Origin: Rubrivivax sp.
Lineage (GTDB): Bacteria; Pseudomonadota; Gammaproteobacteria; Burkholderiales; Burkholderiaceae_C
Direction of reading: 5' to 3'
NCBI GenBank assembly: GCA_027491255.1
Contig: JAIXWM010000048.1
Coordinates: 1 to 46,901, forward strand
DNA: 46,901 bases
Positions 1-9,300 of the stretch are shown piece by piece. Made by a program: the position numbers and the translations under genes. Below the pieces are notes generated by a model that saw only the letters and a list, made by a program, of their open reading frames with translations, did not search any database and was not told the origin of the DNA. The stretch's first letter is position 1, and the number at the start of each line of letters is the position of its first letter.

Positions 1-469
1 GCCGGCCGCCGACGTGGCGTCCGGCCGTTGGGTGGCGCGCGGCATGCCGGTGGGCGCGGTGGTCGATCCACGGGACTGGCGTTTCGTGGCCGTGCTGCCC
101 CAGGTGTCGACCCACCTCTTCGACAACGAAGTGCAGCAGGTCGAGGTGCGCCTGCGCGGCGAGGAGGGTGTCAACGTGCTCGGCACGGACGTGCGCATCG
201 TGCCCTTCGAGACGGGCAAGCTGCCCACGCCGGCGCTCGGCTTCCCCGGCGGCGGCGAGATCGCGGTCTCGCCGCAGGACGCACAGGGCCTGACGGCGGC
301 CGAGCCCTTCTTTCGCATCCATGCGCGCCTGCCGGCCCACGGCGGGGACATGCCCCGTCTGGCCCACGGCAGGCTGGGCACCATGCGCTTGACGCTCGAC
401 AACCGGCCCCTGCTGTTCCAGTGGGACCGCAGCTTGCGGCAGTTCCTGCAGCGGAGGTTCCGCGTGTGA
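1..469 (+). CDS. C-terminal fragment of a HlyD/membrane-fusion-like (possibly M50 peptidase-HlyD) protein
   Basis: The frame is open from base 2 and ends at TGA 467-469, so the gene is cut at its 5' side by the window edge and about 155 residues remain. The ATG near the start of the visible frame is internal, not a real start. The residues read like the C-terminal half of a periplasmic adaptor: a G-x-P-[VL]-G-x-V-V-D-P stretch, then WRFVAVLPQV, then a beta-rich part containing LPTPALGF and PGGGEIAV, and a basic end RSLRQFLQRRFRV. Similar tails occur in HlyD-like adaptors and in M50-type membrane peptidases fused to a HlyD-like domain; the catalytic part, if any, lies outside the window. The product would sit in the inner membrane and periplasm. 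The stop overlaps the start of the SecA-like gene by GTGA, which puts it in the same operon. The family call rests on remembered patterns, so the general class is fairly sure and the exact family is not. Confidence 0.62.
   Translation, partial: PAADVASGRWVARGMPVGAVVDPRDWRFVAVLPQVSTHLFDNEVQQVEVRLRGEEGVNVLGTDVRIVPFETGKLPTPALGFPGGGEIAVSPQDAQGLTAAEPFFRIHARLPAHGGDMPRLAHGRLGTMRLTLDNRPLLFQWDRSLRQFLQRRFRV
453..457 (+). promoter_or_regulatory. Ribosome binding site deciding the GTG start at 466
   Basis: GGAGG lies 8 nt upstream of the GTG at 466-468, inside the 3' end of the preceding gene. This is an ideal Shine-Dalgarno match and spacing. It supports the GTG start over the far-upstream in-frame ATG near base 28, which would overlap the adaptor gene almost completely. 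Confidence 0.75.
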
Positions 470-2544
470 GCGCCACCGCAGGCACTTTGCAACACCCGCT
501 GCCGGGCCTGCTGCCGCTGCAGGGCGGTGGGCCGCAGGCTGCACCGCATGCGGACGCCCTGGCGGACCCGCCCGCGCGGCTGCCGCCCCCAGCGCGCCTG
601 CCCGAGGGCGCTGACCGGCTGGGCGACTGGCTGCGCGGTGTCATTCGGCGCCGACCCGGCCACGCCCGCGCGCTGCTGCGCCAGGCGCAGGCCTGCGCCG
701 AGGCCTGCGTCGCGTTGGCCCCGTGCGACGAGGCGGATCTCTCCCAGCGCCTGGTCGCGGCGCGCGAGGCGGTGCGCTGCGACCCCCTGGCGGCGCGTGG
801 CCGCCTCGTCGAAGCCTTTGCCGTCGTCGGCGAGGCGGCCTTCCGCGCGCTCGGATTGCGGCCCTACCCGGTGCAGTTCATGGGGGCGCTCGCCCTGCAC
901 CACGGCTGGCTGGCGGAAATGGCCACGGGCGAAGGCAAGACCTTGACGGTGTCGCTGGCGGCCGTGCTTGCCGCCTGGAGCGGCCGGCCCTGTCACGTCG
1001 TGACCGCCAACGACTACCTCGCCGAGCGCGACGCACAGCACATGCGGCCGCTGTACGAGCGCTGCGGTGTCACCGTGGCTGCCGTGTTCGCCGGGCTCGA
1101 ACACCCGAGCCGCCCCGAGCGCTACGACTCGGACGTGGTCTATCTCACGGCCAAGGAGCTGCTGGCCGATCACCTGCGCGACCAGCTCGCGGCGCGTTCC
1201 GGCGCCGACCCCGGGCGCCTCGCGCTGCGCCGGTGGCTGGGCGTCCCCGTCCCGCAGCGGATGTCGGTCTTGCTGGTGCGCGGCCTGCACACGGCCATCG
1301 TCGACGAGGCCGACAACGTGCTGATCGACGAGGCGGTGACGCCGCTGATCCTGTCGGCGCCACGCGAGAGCCTGGGGCTGACCGCGGCGGTGCGCGTCGT
1401 CTCCGCGCTCGCCGACGCGGTGGTCGTGGGGCGCGACTACGAGCTCCTGCCCCGGCAGCGCACGGTCAACATCGGGCAGGGCGGCAGGCGCGCGCTGGCT
1501 GCGCTCGCGTCGGCGCTGCCGGCGGTCTGGCGGTCCGAGCCGCGGCGCGAGGAACTGCTGCGGCAGGCCTTGACGGTGCGTCACTTCATCCGCCGCGACC
1601 ACCAGTACCTCGTCGACGACGGCAAGATCGTGCTGCTGGACGAGTTCACCGGCCGCATGACCCCGGGGCGCACCCTGACGGCCGGCCTGCACCAGGCGGT
1701 GGAGGCGCGCGAAGGCCTCGAGGTCACGGACCCAAGCGAATCGCTCGGGCAGATGAGCTTCCAGTCCTTCTTCCGCCGCTTTCCCCGCCTCGCGGGCACC
1801 TCCGGCACCGCCCGGGAAGCCCGTGGCGAGCTGTGGCGCATCTACGGCCTGGGCGTGCTGCCTGTCCCCACCCACCGGCCCCGCCTGGCCCGCATGGAGC
1901 CGGTGCGCGTGTTCGAGACCGCGGAGTGCAAGTGGACGGCCGTCGTCGAGCTGGTGGAGTCCCTGCACCGTGAAGGGCACCCCGTCCTGGTGGGGGTGCG
2001 CAGCGTGCAGGCGAGCCAGCAGGTGGCCGACCGGCTGCAGGCCCGCGGTCTGCCTTTCTGGCTGCTGAACGCGGTGCGGCACGCGCAGGAGGCCGACATC
2101 GTGGCGCATGCCGGTGAACCCGGGCGCATCACGGTGGCCACGAACATGGCGGGGCGGGGCACCGACATCTCCTTGGCGCCCGGTGTGGCGCAGTCCGGGG
2201 GGCTGCAGGTCGTCATCGCCGAGGCGAACGAGTCCGGGCGCATCGACCGCCAGCTGGCCGGCCGCTGCGGCCGGCAGGGTGATCCGGGCCGGGTCTGGAC
2301 GCTGTTGAGCCTGGAAGACGGCCTGCCCGAGCGCTTCCTCTGGCCGGCCGCCCGCGCGACCCTTTCGACCATGATGCGATCGGGCGCCGGTGCGCGCGGC
2401 CAGGCCATGGCGGCGCGCTCCCTGCGTCTGGCCCAGTGGCGTGCCGAGGCTGACGCCTTCGCGCGGCGCCGCAGCGTGCTGAAGAACGACGACTGGCTGG
2501 ACCAGGCGCTGCCCTTCGAGGGCGGCGGCGGTCTGGCGGCCTGA
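466..2544 (+). CDS. SecA-like preprotein translocase ATPase, C-terminally short
   Basis: This 692-residue protein is a SecA-family DEAD-motor ATPase, which would couple ATP hydrolysis to moving an unfolded protein across the inner membrane. Visible motifs in order: the Q-motif-like region PYPVQFMGALALHHG just before Walker A, ATGEGKT (153-159, Lys158); the VTANDYLAERDA block; Walker B DEAD (280-283) followed by NVLIDEAVTPLIL; a preprotein-binding insertion; DEFTGR (393-398) with GLHQAVEAREG; ATNMAGRGTDI (558-568); and the arginine-finger block GRCGRQGDPG (599-608). Canonical SecA is about 830-900 residues. Here only about 84 residues follow the last motif, so most of the helical scaffold and wing and the zinc-binding tail are missing. 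The N-terminus is Pro/Ala-rich and unlike the usual membrane-binding helix. The start is GTG 466, with a strong ribosome binding site and a 4-bp overlap with the upstream gene. Its position beside a giant exoprotein gene suggests an accessory SecA dedicated to it. Family assignment is near certain; substrate is inferred. Confidence 0.93.
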   Translation: MSATAGTLQHPLPGLLPLQGGGPQAAPHADALADPPARLPPPARLPEGADRLGDWLRGVIRRRPGHARALLRQAQACAEACVALAPCDEADLSQRLVAAREAVRCDPLAARGRLVEAFAVVGEAAFRALGLRPYPVQFMGALALHHGWLAEMATGEGKTLTVSLAAVLAAWSGRPCHVVTANDYLAERDAQHMRPLYERCGVTVAAVFAGLEHPSRPERYDSDVVYLTAKELLADHLRDQLAARSGADPGRLALRRWLGVPVPQRMSVLLVRGLHTAIVDEADNVLIDEAVTPLILSAPRESLGLTAAVRVVSALADAVVVGRDYELLPRQRTVNIGQGGRRALAALASALPAVWRSEPRREELLRQALTVRHFIRRDHQYLVDDGKIVLLDEFTGRMTPGRTLTAGLHQAVEAREGLEVTDPSESLGQMSFQSFFRRFPRLAGTSGTAREARGELWRIYGLGVLPVPTHRPRLARMEPVRVFETAECKWTAVVELVESLHREGHPVLVGVRSVQASQQVADRLQARGLPFWLLNAVRHAQEADIVAHAGEPGRITVATNMAGRGTDISLAPGVAQSGGLQVVIAEANESGRIDRQLAGRCGRQGDPGRVWTLLSLEDGLPERFLWPAARATLSTMMRSGAGARGQAMAARSLRLAQWRAEADAFARRRSVLKNDDWLDQALPFEGGGGLAA

Positions 2545-2547
2545 GGA
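2543..2547 (+). promoter_or_regulatory. Ribosome binding site of the SapC gene
   Basis: GAGGA overlaps the SecA-like stop codon and sits 10 nt before ATG 2558. The gap between the two genes is only 13 bp, too short for its own promoter or terminator. Confidence 0.5.
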
Positions 2548-2557
2548 CGGCCGGCAC

Positions 2558-3304
2558 ATGCTCACCCAGCCCGTGGCCCTGGATGTTCGCGAGCACGCGC
2601 GCTGGCGCCTGCGCCCGCAGCGCGGTTTTCCCTTCGCCGCAGGCCTGCACATGGCCAGCGTGATGCAGCCGGAGTTCAGGCGGCTCTCGGTGACCTACCC
2701 CATCGTCTTCGTCGAAGACACCGAGTTCGACGCCTTCCGCCCCATGGCGCTGTTCGGCCTGAAGGCGGGAGAGAACCTCTTCGTCGAGCCCGACGGGCGC
2801 TGGGACGCTCCTTACGTGCCGGCGGTGGTGCGGGCCTACCCGTTCGCGCTCGCGCGTGCCGCCGACGGCGACCGCCTCGCCGTCTGCATCGACGCCAGCG
2901 AGCAGGCGGTTTCCCCGACCCACGGTGTGCCCCTGTTCGAAGACGACGGTCAGCCTTCGGCCGCGCTGCGGGACGCCAAGGCCTTCCTGGCGCGCCTGCG
3001 CCAGATGCAGGTGCTCACCGACGCCTTCTGTCGGGCGCTGGCCGAGCGCAACCTGTTCACCCCTTTCGCCGTGCGTGCGCGGCGCGGCAGCGAGATCGTC
3101 GAAGTCGACGGCTGTTACGTGATCGACGAAGATCGGCTGGACCGCCTGTCGGACGCCCGGCTGTCCGGACTGCGTGAGCGCGGCTGGCTCGCCGCCGTCT
3201 ACGCGCACCTGGTTTCACTTTTGCAATTGGATCGGCTCAGCCACGGACCGTCCGGCGACCTTGCCGCACGCAGCCCGATGGCCAGCCCCGGAGTACACAG
3301 ATGA
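2558..3304 (+). CDS. SapC family protein
   Basis: This 248-residue protein matches the SapC family (Pfam SapC type, not the ABC permease SapC of antimicrobial-peptide uptake). Hallmarks seen: FPFAAGLHMASVMQPEF (24-40), YPIVF (47-51), FGLKAGENLFV (66-76) followed by GRW (80-82), a YVPAVVRAYPF block (86-96), a CID motif near 110, a GVPLFEDDGQPS stretch, and a C-terminal AHLVSLLQLDRL. Length is typical of the family. No signal peptide or membrane helix is apparent, so a cytoplasmic or membrane-associated place is likely. The family's biochemical role is poorly defined; members are often linked to surface-layer or large surface proteins. Here it lies between the SecA-like gene and the giant exoprotein gene, 13 bp after the former, and its TGA overlaps the next ATG (ATGA, 3301-3304). 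A helper role in export or surface placement of the giant protein is inference. The last few dozen bases of the conserved part are visibly less GC-rich than the surroundings. Confidence 0.88.
   Translation: MLTQPVALDVREHARWRLRPQRGFPFAAGLHMASVMQPEFRRLSVTYPIVFVEDTEFDAFRPMALFGLKAGENLFVEPDGRWDAPYVPAVVRAYPFALARAADGDRLAVCIDASEQAVSPTHGVPLFEDDGQPSAALRDAKAFLARLRQMQVLTDAFCRALAERNLFTPFAVRARRGSEIVEVDGCYVIDEDRLDRLSDARLSGLRERGWLAAVYAHLVSLLQLDRLSHGPSGDLAARSPMASPGVHR
3290..3293 (+). promoter_or_regulatory. Ribosome binding site of the giant gene
   Basis: GGAG lies 7 nt before ATG 3301, inside the end of the SapC gene. Together with the ATGA stop/start overlap it fixes the start and suggests translational coupling, so production of the giant protein would follow that of SapC. 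Confidence 0.6.
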
Positions 3305-6300
3305 GCAGCAAGTCCAAGCCCTTCAAGCGCTGGTCCTTCCAGGGGCGTCGGCAGCAGGCGTGGTCGCGTCAGCGGGCCCAGGTCGAGAGGCTGGAGGACC
3401 GCGTGCTGCTGTCGGCCGAGCCGATGCTGCAACTCCTCAAGCCGGACGCGAACAAGGACCTCTCGGCCGACAACGTGACGCTGGCGGCGGTGGCGCGCCA
3501 GGTCGTGGCGCCCGACATCGAGTCCTTCCGCGCCGCCGCCACGGTGATCGACCTTGGTCGGGGGCCGTCGCAGGACGGCCGCCTGAGCTGGTCCGACGGC
3601 TCGAACGATCTGATGCAGTTCAATGCCCAGATCGCCAACCTGGTGATCGACCTGTCGGCCTCGGCCGACGAGGTCAGCCTGAGCACCGAGGCCGATGGCC
3701 GGCTGCGGGTGTCGGGCGACGGGCTGTACGACCTCGTCTTCGCGCCGCCGACCAACCTGTTCGCGGTGCGCGGCCTCGGTGGCGCCGACAAGGTCGTGAT
3801 CAACACGGCGGATCTCGGCAATGCCGCGCTGGTGGTGGAGTCCGAGTCCATCCGTGTGACCGAGTCGGCCACGCTGCGCGCCGACAACGGTGTCTACCTG
3901 GTGGCGGAGTCCGTGCTGTCGGGCTCGCCGGCGATCGGTCTGTCGGCCGAGCCGACCACCTCCATCGTCGTCGACGGCACCGTGCGCACCACGGGCGAGG
4001 TCATGCTGGCCGCCCGCACCGGCGTGCAGTGGTCGTCCCGGCCCGAGGCCGCGCTCGCCGACCTGAGCCTGTCGGCCCAGCCCAGCGCCTCCGCGGTGAT
4101 CGGCCCGAAGGCGTCGGTCACCGCGGCCGGGCTGTTCGTCACGGCCGACACCGATGTCCAGATCGACGTCTCGCGCACGGAGGCGACGCTCTCGGCGGTC
4201 AGGCTGGGCGCCAAGCAGTTCAGCGAGGCCGGCCTGCGTGGCAACGCGTCCGTGACGCTGCTCGACGCCGCCAGTCCGTCCACCGTGCAGGTGCTGATCG
4301 AGGCCACCGACACGACACAGCTGCGCAGCGTGGTCGCGGTCAAGGACGAGATCAAGGGCGACAGCGACGAGTTCGACCAGGTCACGAACACGCTGGCGCT
4401 GGACCGGCAGGCCAAGGCCTACGTCGGCGACGGTCAGGGCAAGGTCGTGATCCGTCCGGCCACCGGCGTGGCGGCGCCGACGGTCCAGGTCGCAGCCCTC
4501 GTGCGCGACCGTTCCACGGGCGGCATCCACAGCGAGTTCGTCTCCCAGCAGGCCGGCACCAGCAACATCCTGGCGATGACGGCGATCGAGTCCGCCCTCC
4601 AAGGGGCCGAACTCGACGTCGCCGGCCTGCGGATGTTCGCGCTGGACGCGAGCAGCTACACGGCCAATGCGCGCCAGGCGCAGAACTTCGGCAGCGGTGA
4701 CACCGCGGTGCGCCTGTCCGATGCGACGGTGCGCGCCACCCAGGTCGTGAGCCTGGTCGCGCAGGACCGCTCGGCCTGGAAGGCCACGGGGGGCGGCTAT
4801 TCGGGCACGGCCGAGGAGAACTGGTACGGCCAGTCCGCCATCCCCGACAGCCTGGCGGGCAACCAGGTCAGCGCCTCGGTGACGGTGGACGTGGGCAACG
4901 CGAGCCTGCGCGGCGCAGAGCTGCGCGGCTGGGCGCTGGCCACGCAGACGCTGGATGCCGAAGTCAAGCTGGGCAAGGTCGGGCCGATCGAGGACAGCAT
5001 CCTCGGCTTCTTGCTGCCCTTCGACATCGATCTGGGCGCGCTGCGCGCCTGGAACGCCTTGAACGGCTCGACACAGGTCGACTTCGATCGGGCTACCGTG
5101 CTGACCTCCCAGGGCATCAGCCTGGCGGCGCGCGACGCCGCCAAGCTCTCGGCCCTGACCCCGGCGGGCTCGGTGGCGCCCGGGGGCGGGGACCAGGAGC
5201 CCGTGCTTGCGATCAACCTGGTCGGCTGGCGCGACGCGAACCTGGGGACCCTGTCCTTGTCACGCCTGGGCGGTGGCGAGCCTGCCGACCAGCTGACCGG
5301 CCGCGAAACCACGGTCACCGTCCAGGGCTCGCGCCTCGAGGCGGGAGGCGCGCTGGCTGCCGACGCGCGCTCTTCCCTGGTGCTGCGCGCGATCGCCGGG
5401 GCACTGACCGACACCCGAGACGGCGAGGTCCGCAGCGTGCTGGTGACCGCCGCCGGCCTGGCGGCGGTCAACCGCAGCCGCACCGACACGCGCACCCGCA
5501 TCGGCTCGCAGACCGGCGTGGCCACACTGAAGGCGGGTGGCACGATCTCCGTCCTCGCGCGTGACGCCGCGACCGTGCAGGCGCAGGCCGGTACCTGGGG
5601 TGTGGGCAGCTCGGGCAGCGTGGAGGCAGGCGGCCTGCTGGTGCTCAACGATCTGCGCCGTGACGTGTCGGCCGAGATCGACGGGCTCGGCCTGGACGCG
5701 GGCGCGCTGGTGATCGATGCCCTCGACGCGGCGACGATCGAGGCCAAGGCCGCGGGCCAGGTGTCGGCCTACGGGTCGAACCCCTTCGAGGACTGGACCG
5801 AGCTCGCCGACAATGGTTCGGTCGCCACCAACTGGCTCGTCGGCGGCGTGAGCGCGGCGGCGAACGACGCCGACATCCGGCTGTCGGGCGACGCGACGCT
5901 GCGTGCCGACGCGGCGGCGACGCTGGAGGCGAGCAACAAGGTGCTGACGCGCAGCTGGGGCGGCGCGGGCACGGCCCTGGCGTTCAACGCCATCGGGCGC
6001 CAGGGCGCCGGGACCTTGAAGTCCGACGGCGTGAGTGAATTCCTGTCCGCTTCGCGCGGGACGGTGGCCACCTACGAGGTGGGTGCCCGCTTCGACAAGG
6101 GCTTCGTCGACATCGGTGGCGACCTGGCGATCAACGGCAACCTCGCCTTGAAGGCCACTGCCACGCTGGAGCAGGGCACCCGGGGCACCTTCGGCAGCTC
6201 CAGCGCAGCGCTGGCGCAGAACCTGAGCGAGGCGTCGACCGTGGTGCGCTTCGCCCCCGACACCGGAGTCGATCACTACATCGGCGGCGACCTGCGGCTG

Positions 6301-9300
6301 GGCGCGAAGGACGCAGCCACGCTCAAAGCCGATGGCAGCATGAGCGCAACAGGCGCTATCGCCACGGTCGGCCTGGCGGCCGTCCGCAACCAGGTCAACC
6401 ACGTCGTCGACGCGAAGCTGTCGGGCGCCGATCTGACCACCGGAGGTGACGTCGAGGTTCTGGCCGACTCGGCGCTGAAGGTCGATGCACGCCTGCGCGG
6501 CAAGGTCGGCTTCGGCTCGACAGCGAGCGCGCTCGGTCTGGGAGGGCTGTCGCTGAACTCCCTGATCGCGAGCAACCTGATCCTCGGCGAGGTCTCGGCG
6601 CTGGTCACCGGCAGCAAGATCGCCGCGGCCGGCGACCTGGACGTGCGTGCGGCCAACGACGCCGTCATCATTGCCGACAACACGGCGAGCACCCAAGGCA
6701 CCACGGCGGCCAGCCTCGCGCTGGCCTTCAACGGCATCGGCTGGAAGTCGCAGAGCCTGAGCTCGCTGAAGCTGACCGAGCTGCTGGGCACCGGCATGGG
6801 CACCGAGGACGCGCTGGTGGCGCGCGCCAGCGTGGTCGACACCACGCTGGCGGTCGCCGGCGACGCCGTGGTCAAGGCCACCAGCGGCGGCGAGATCGAC
6901 GCTCGGCTGGGCTCGAAGACCGATGGCGGCTACACCGGCGCGGCCGGTTTCGCGCTGGCCCTGAACCGCTTGAGCTCGGGGGCCTATGCGCGCCTGGGCG
7001 CCAGCCCGCTGCCGACGACCGGCCGCGACCGCAGCATCGACGTGGCCATTGGCGGGGACTTCGACCTGGGGGCCGAGGACACATCGACCATCACCTCGTC
7101 GGTGGACCTGGCCAGCACCGCCGGCATGGCGTCGGTGGGCGGCGTGGCGGTGCGCAACGATGCACGCGCGAGCACGATCGCGAGTGTCGACGACGCCGTG
7201 CTGAAGGTGGGCGGGGACGCGACCATCGAGGCCGACGAGTCGGCCACGGTCAAGGCGCTGGCCTCCGGCACCGCCAAGACCGACCAGGGCACGTCGTCGC
7301 TCATCGGCGCGAGCTTTGCCGCCAACGGGCTGATCGCCACCAACCTGGTGCTCGGGCAGTCGCAGGCCACGGTGACCGACAGTGACCTCACCGTCCAGGG
7401 CGACTTGACGGTGCAGGCCGCGCATTCGGCCGAGATCAGCGCCGACAACATCGCGTCGCTGCGCTCGGGCGGGCTCGCGCTGGGCGTGCTGCTGGCCTAC
7501 AACACCGTCGGCTGGAAGGCCGAGGACCTGCTGTCGCAGACGGCCGACACGATCGTCGGCGAGGTCGGCACCGCCGATCCGGTCAAGGTCGGGGCCACGG
7601 TCTCGGCCAGCACCCTGGACGTTGCGGGCGACACGACGATCGACGCCCAGATGGCCGCAACCGTCGAGGCCAGGATCAGCAACGAGGTCGTGGCCCGCGC
7701 CGGCATGGCCTCGGCGAGTCTGGTGCTCGCGTCCAACCAGGTGCAGTCCAGCGCCGACGCGCGGCTGGCCGATGCCGGCCGTCAGAGCGGCGCGCGCGGT
7801 GGCGCCAAGGTGGGCGGCGAACTCGCGATCACCTCGGCCAACGCCCCGACCGTGCAGGCCGACACCGTGATGGTGGCCGCCGCCGGCGAGACCGAGGATG
7901 ACGAGCCCGATGGTCTGACGGCCGATTTCATCAGCGCCGACGGGGTGCAGAACGTCAATTTCGACACCAAGGTGCGCCTGCTCGACGGTTACCGCAACGG
8001 CGGCGAGGGCGGCAAGGTCTACCAGTACAAGGGCGGAGAGCTGCGCTCCATCGACCTCGGCAAGGAAGACTACTCGGACCAGGGCTACTGGCTCGAGTTG
8101 AAGCCCAAGGGCAGCCTGCCGGGGGCGCTCGGGGCGCTGACCGATCTCGCGCAGAACCTGTTCCAGGTCTTCACGCTGCCCGCCCCCTTCGGCGGGGCTG
8201 GTGACTGGAAGACGCTGGAGCCGACGAGTGCCGGCACCGACGGGGCGGTGGAGCGACAGCAGTTGACGCTGGTCGCGCCGGCCTCGGGCAGCGGGCAGTT
8301 CCGGCTCGGCGTGGGCGACGCCGTGACCGATGCGATCGAGCTGCTGCCCATCGGCCGCGCCTCGTCGGAGATCCAGCGGATCACGATGATCCATCCGCAG
8401 ACGACCACTGGCAGCCGCGTGCGGCTGACGCTGGCCGGCAAGTCCGACGTCGAGTTCGAGATCGATGCCACCGCGGCCGCCACCGCTGCGCGGATGCAGG
8501 ACGCGCTCGAGACCTGGTTCGGCGACGCCAACGTGAAGGTCGCGGCCCAGCCCGGCCGCGCGGCCGGTTGGGCCTTCGACATCACCTGGGCCGGGGGCCT
8601 GCTGGGCAGCGACATCGGCGCCATCGGCGCCCGGGTGGCGCAGAACGTCGGCGCAGACCGGCTCGCCGTGCGTGCCGAGACCGTGCGCAACGGCATGGCG
8701 GCGCCCACCCGTGCCGACCAGGCCTTGCGCATCGAGACCGCACTGCGCGCGGCCCTGGCCGAGCCCGGGCTCAAGGTGACCGCGGGCACCGGGCAGGCGC
8801 TGAGTTTCGATATCGATTTCGCGCGCAAGGGCGATCGCCCGCAGATGCGCGTGCTCGAGCCGAGCGCCGGCGTGTCCGGGTCGGCCGAGACGCTGGCCGC
8901 CGGTGCCGTGTCGACCGGTGCGAGCTACACGATCCGCCTGGCCGCCGCGGCCACGGTCAGCCGCTTCGACCTGTCCTTCGACCACGGCGGTGTGACCTAC
9001 GTGGCCGAGGGCGTGTCGCGTGACGCCACCGAGAACCAGTTGCAGCAGGCGGTGCTGAAGGCCCGCAGCGCGCAGGGAGCGCGCTTCGAGGACAAGGCAG
9101 TCGCAGTCAAGGCGGCCCTGCTCGTGACCAAGGACGGAGCCTCGGCCTGGCGGCTGGACTTCGGCGGCGCGAAGGGCGTGACGGCCTCGAATCTGAAGCT
9201 GCGCCAGACCGACCCGAGCTTCCTGGGCACGCTGACCGACATCGTGTCGGACTTTGCGCCCTCGGGCGGCTTCTCCGTGGGGGGGCTCGTGACCCGCAAC

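Noticed and set aside
28..465. N-terminal extension of the SecA-like protein back to base 28
   Set aside because: It would overlap almost all of the visible adaptor fragment and reads as Arg/Gly/Ala-rich shadow sequence. GTG 466 has an ideal ribosome binding site and the usual 4-bp overlap.
2558..3304. SapC as part of a peptide-uptake ABC transporter
   Set aside because: That SapC is a membrane permease. This protein has no membrane helices and matches the unrelated SapC family of about 240 residues.
3174..4700. Plus-strand 508-codon frame overlapping SapC and the giant gene
   Set aside because: It is out of frame with both well-supported genes, and its product is Arg/Gly/Ala-rich with no recognisable motif.
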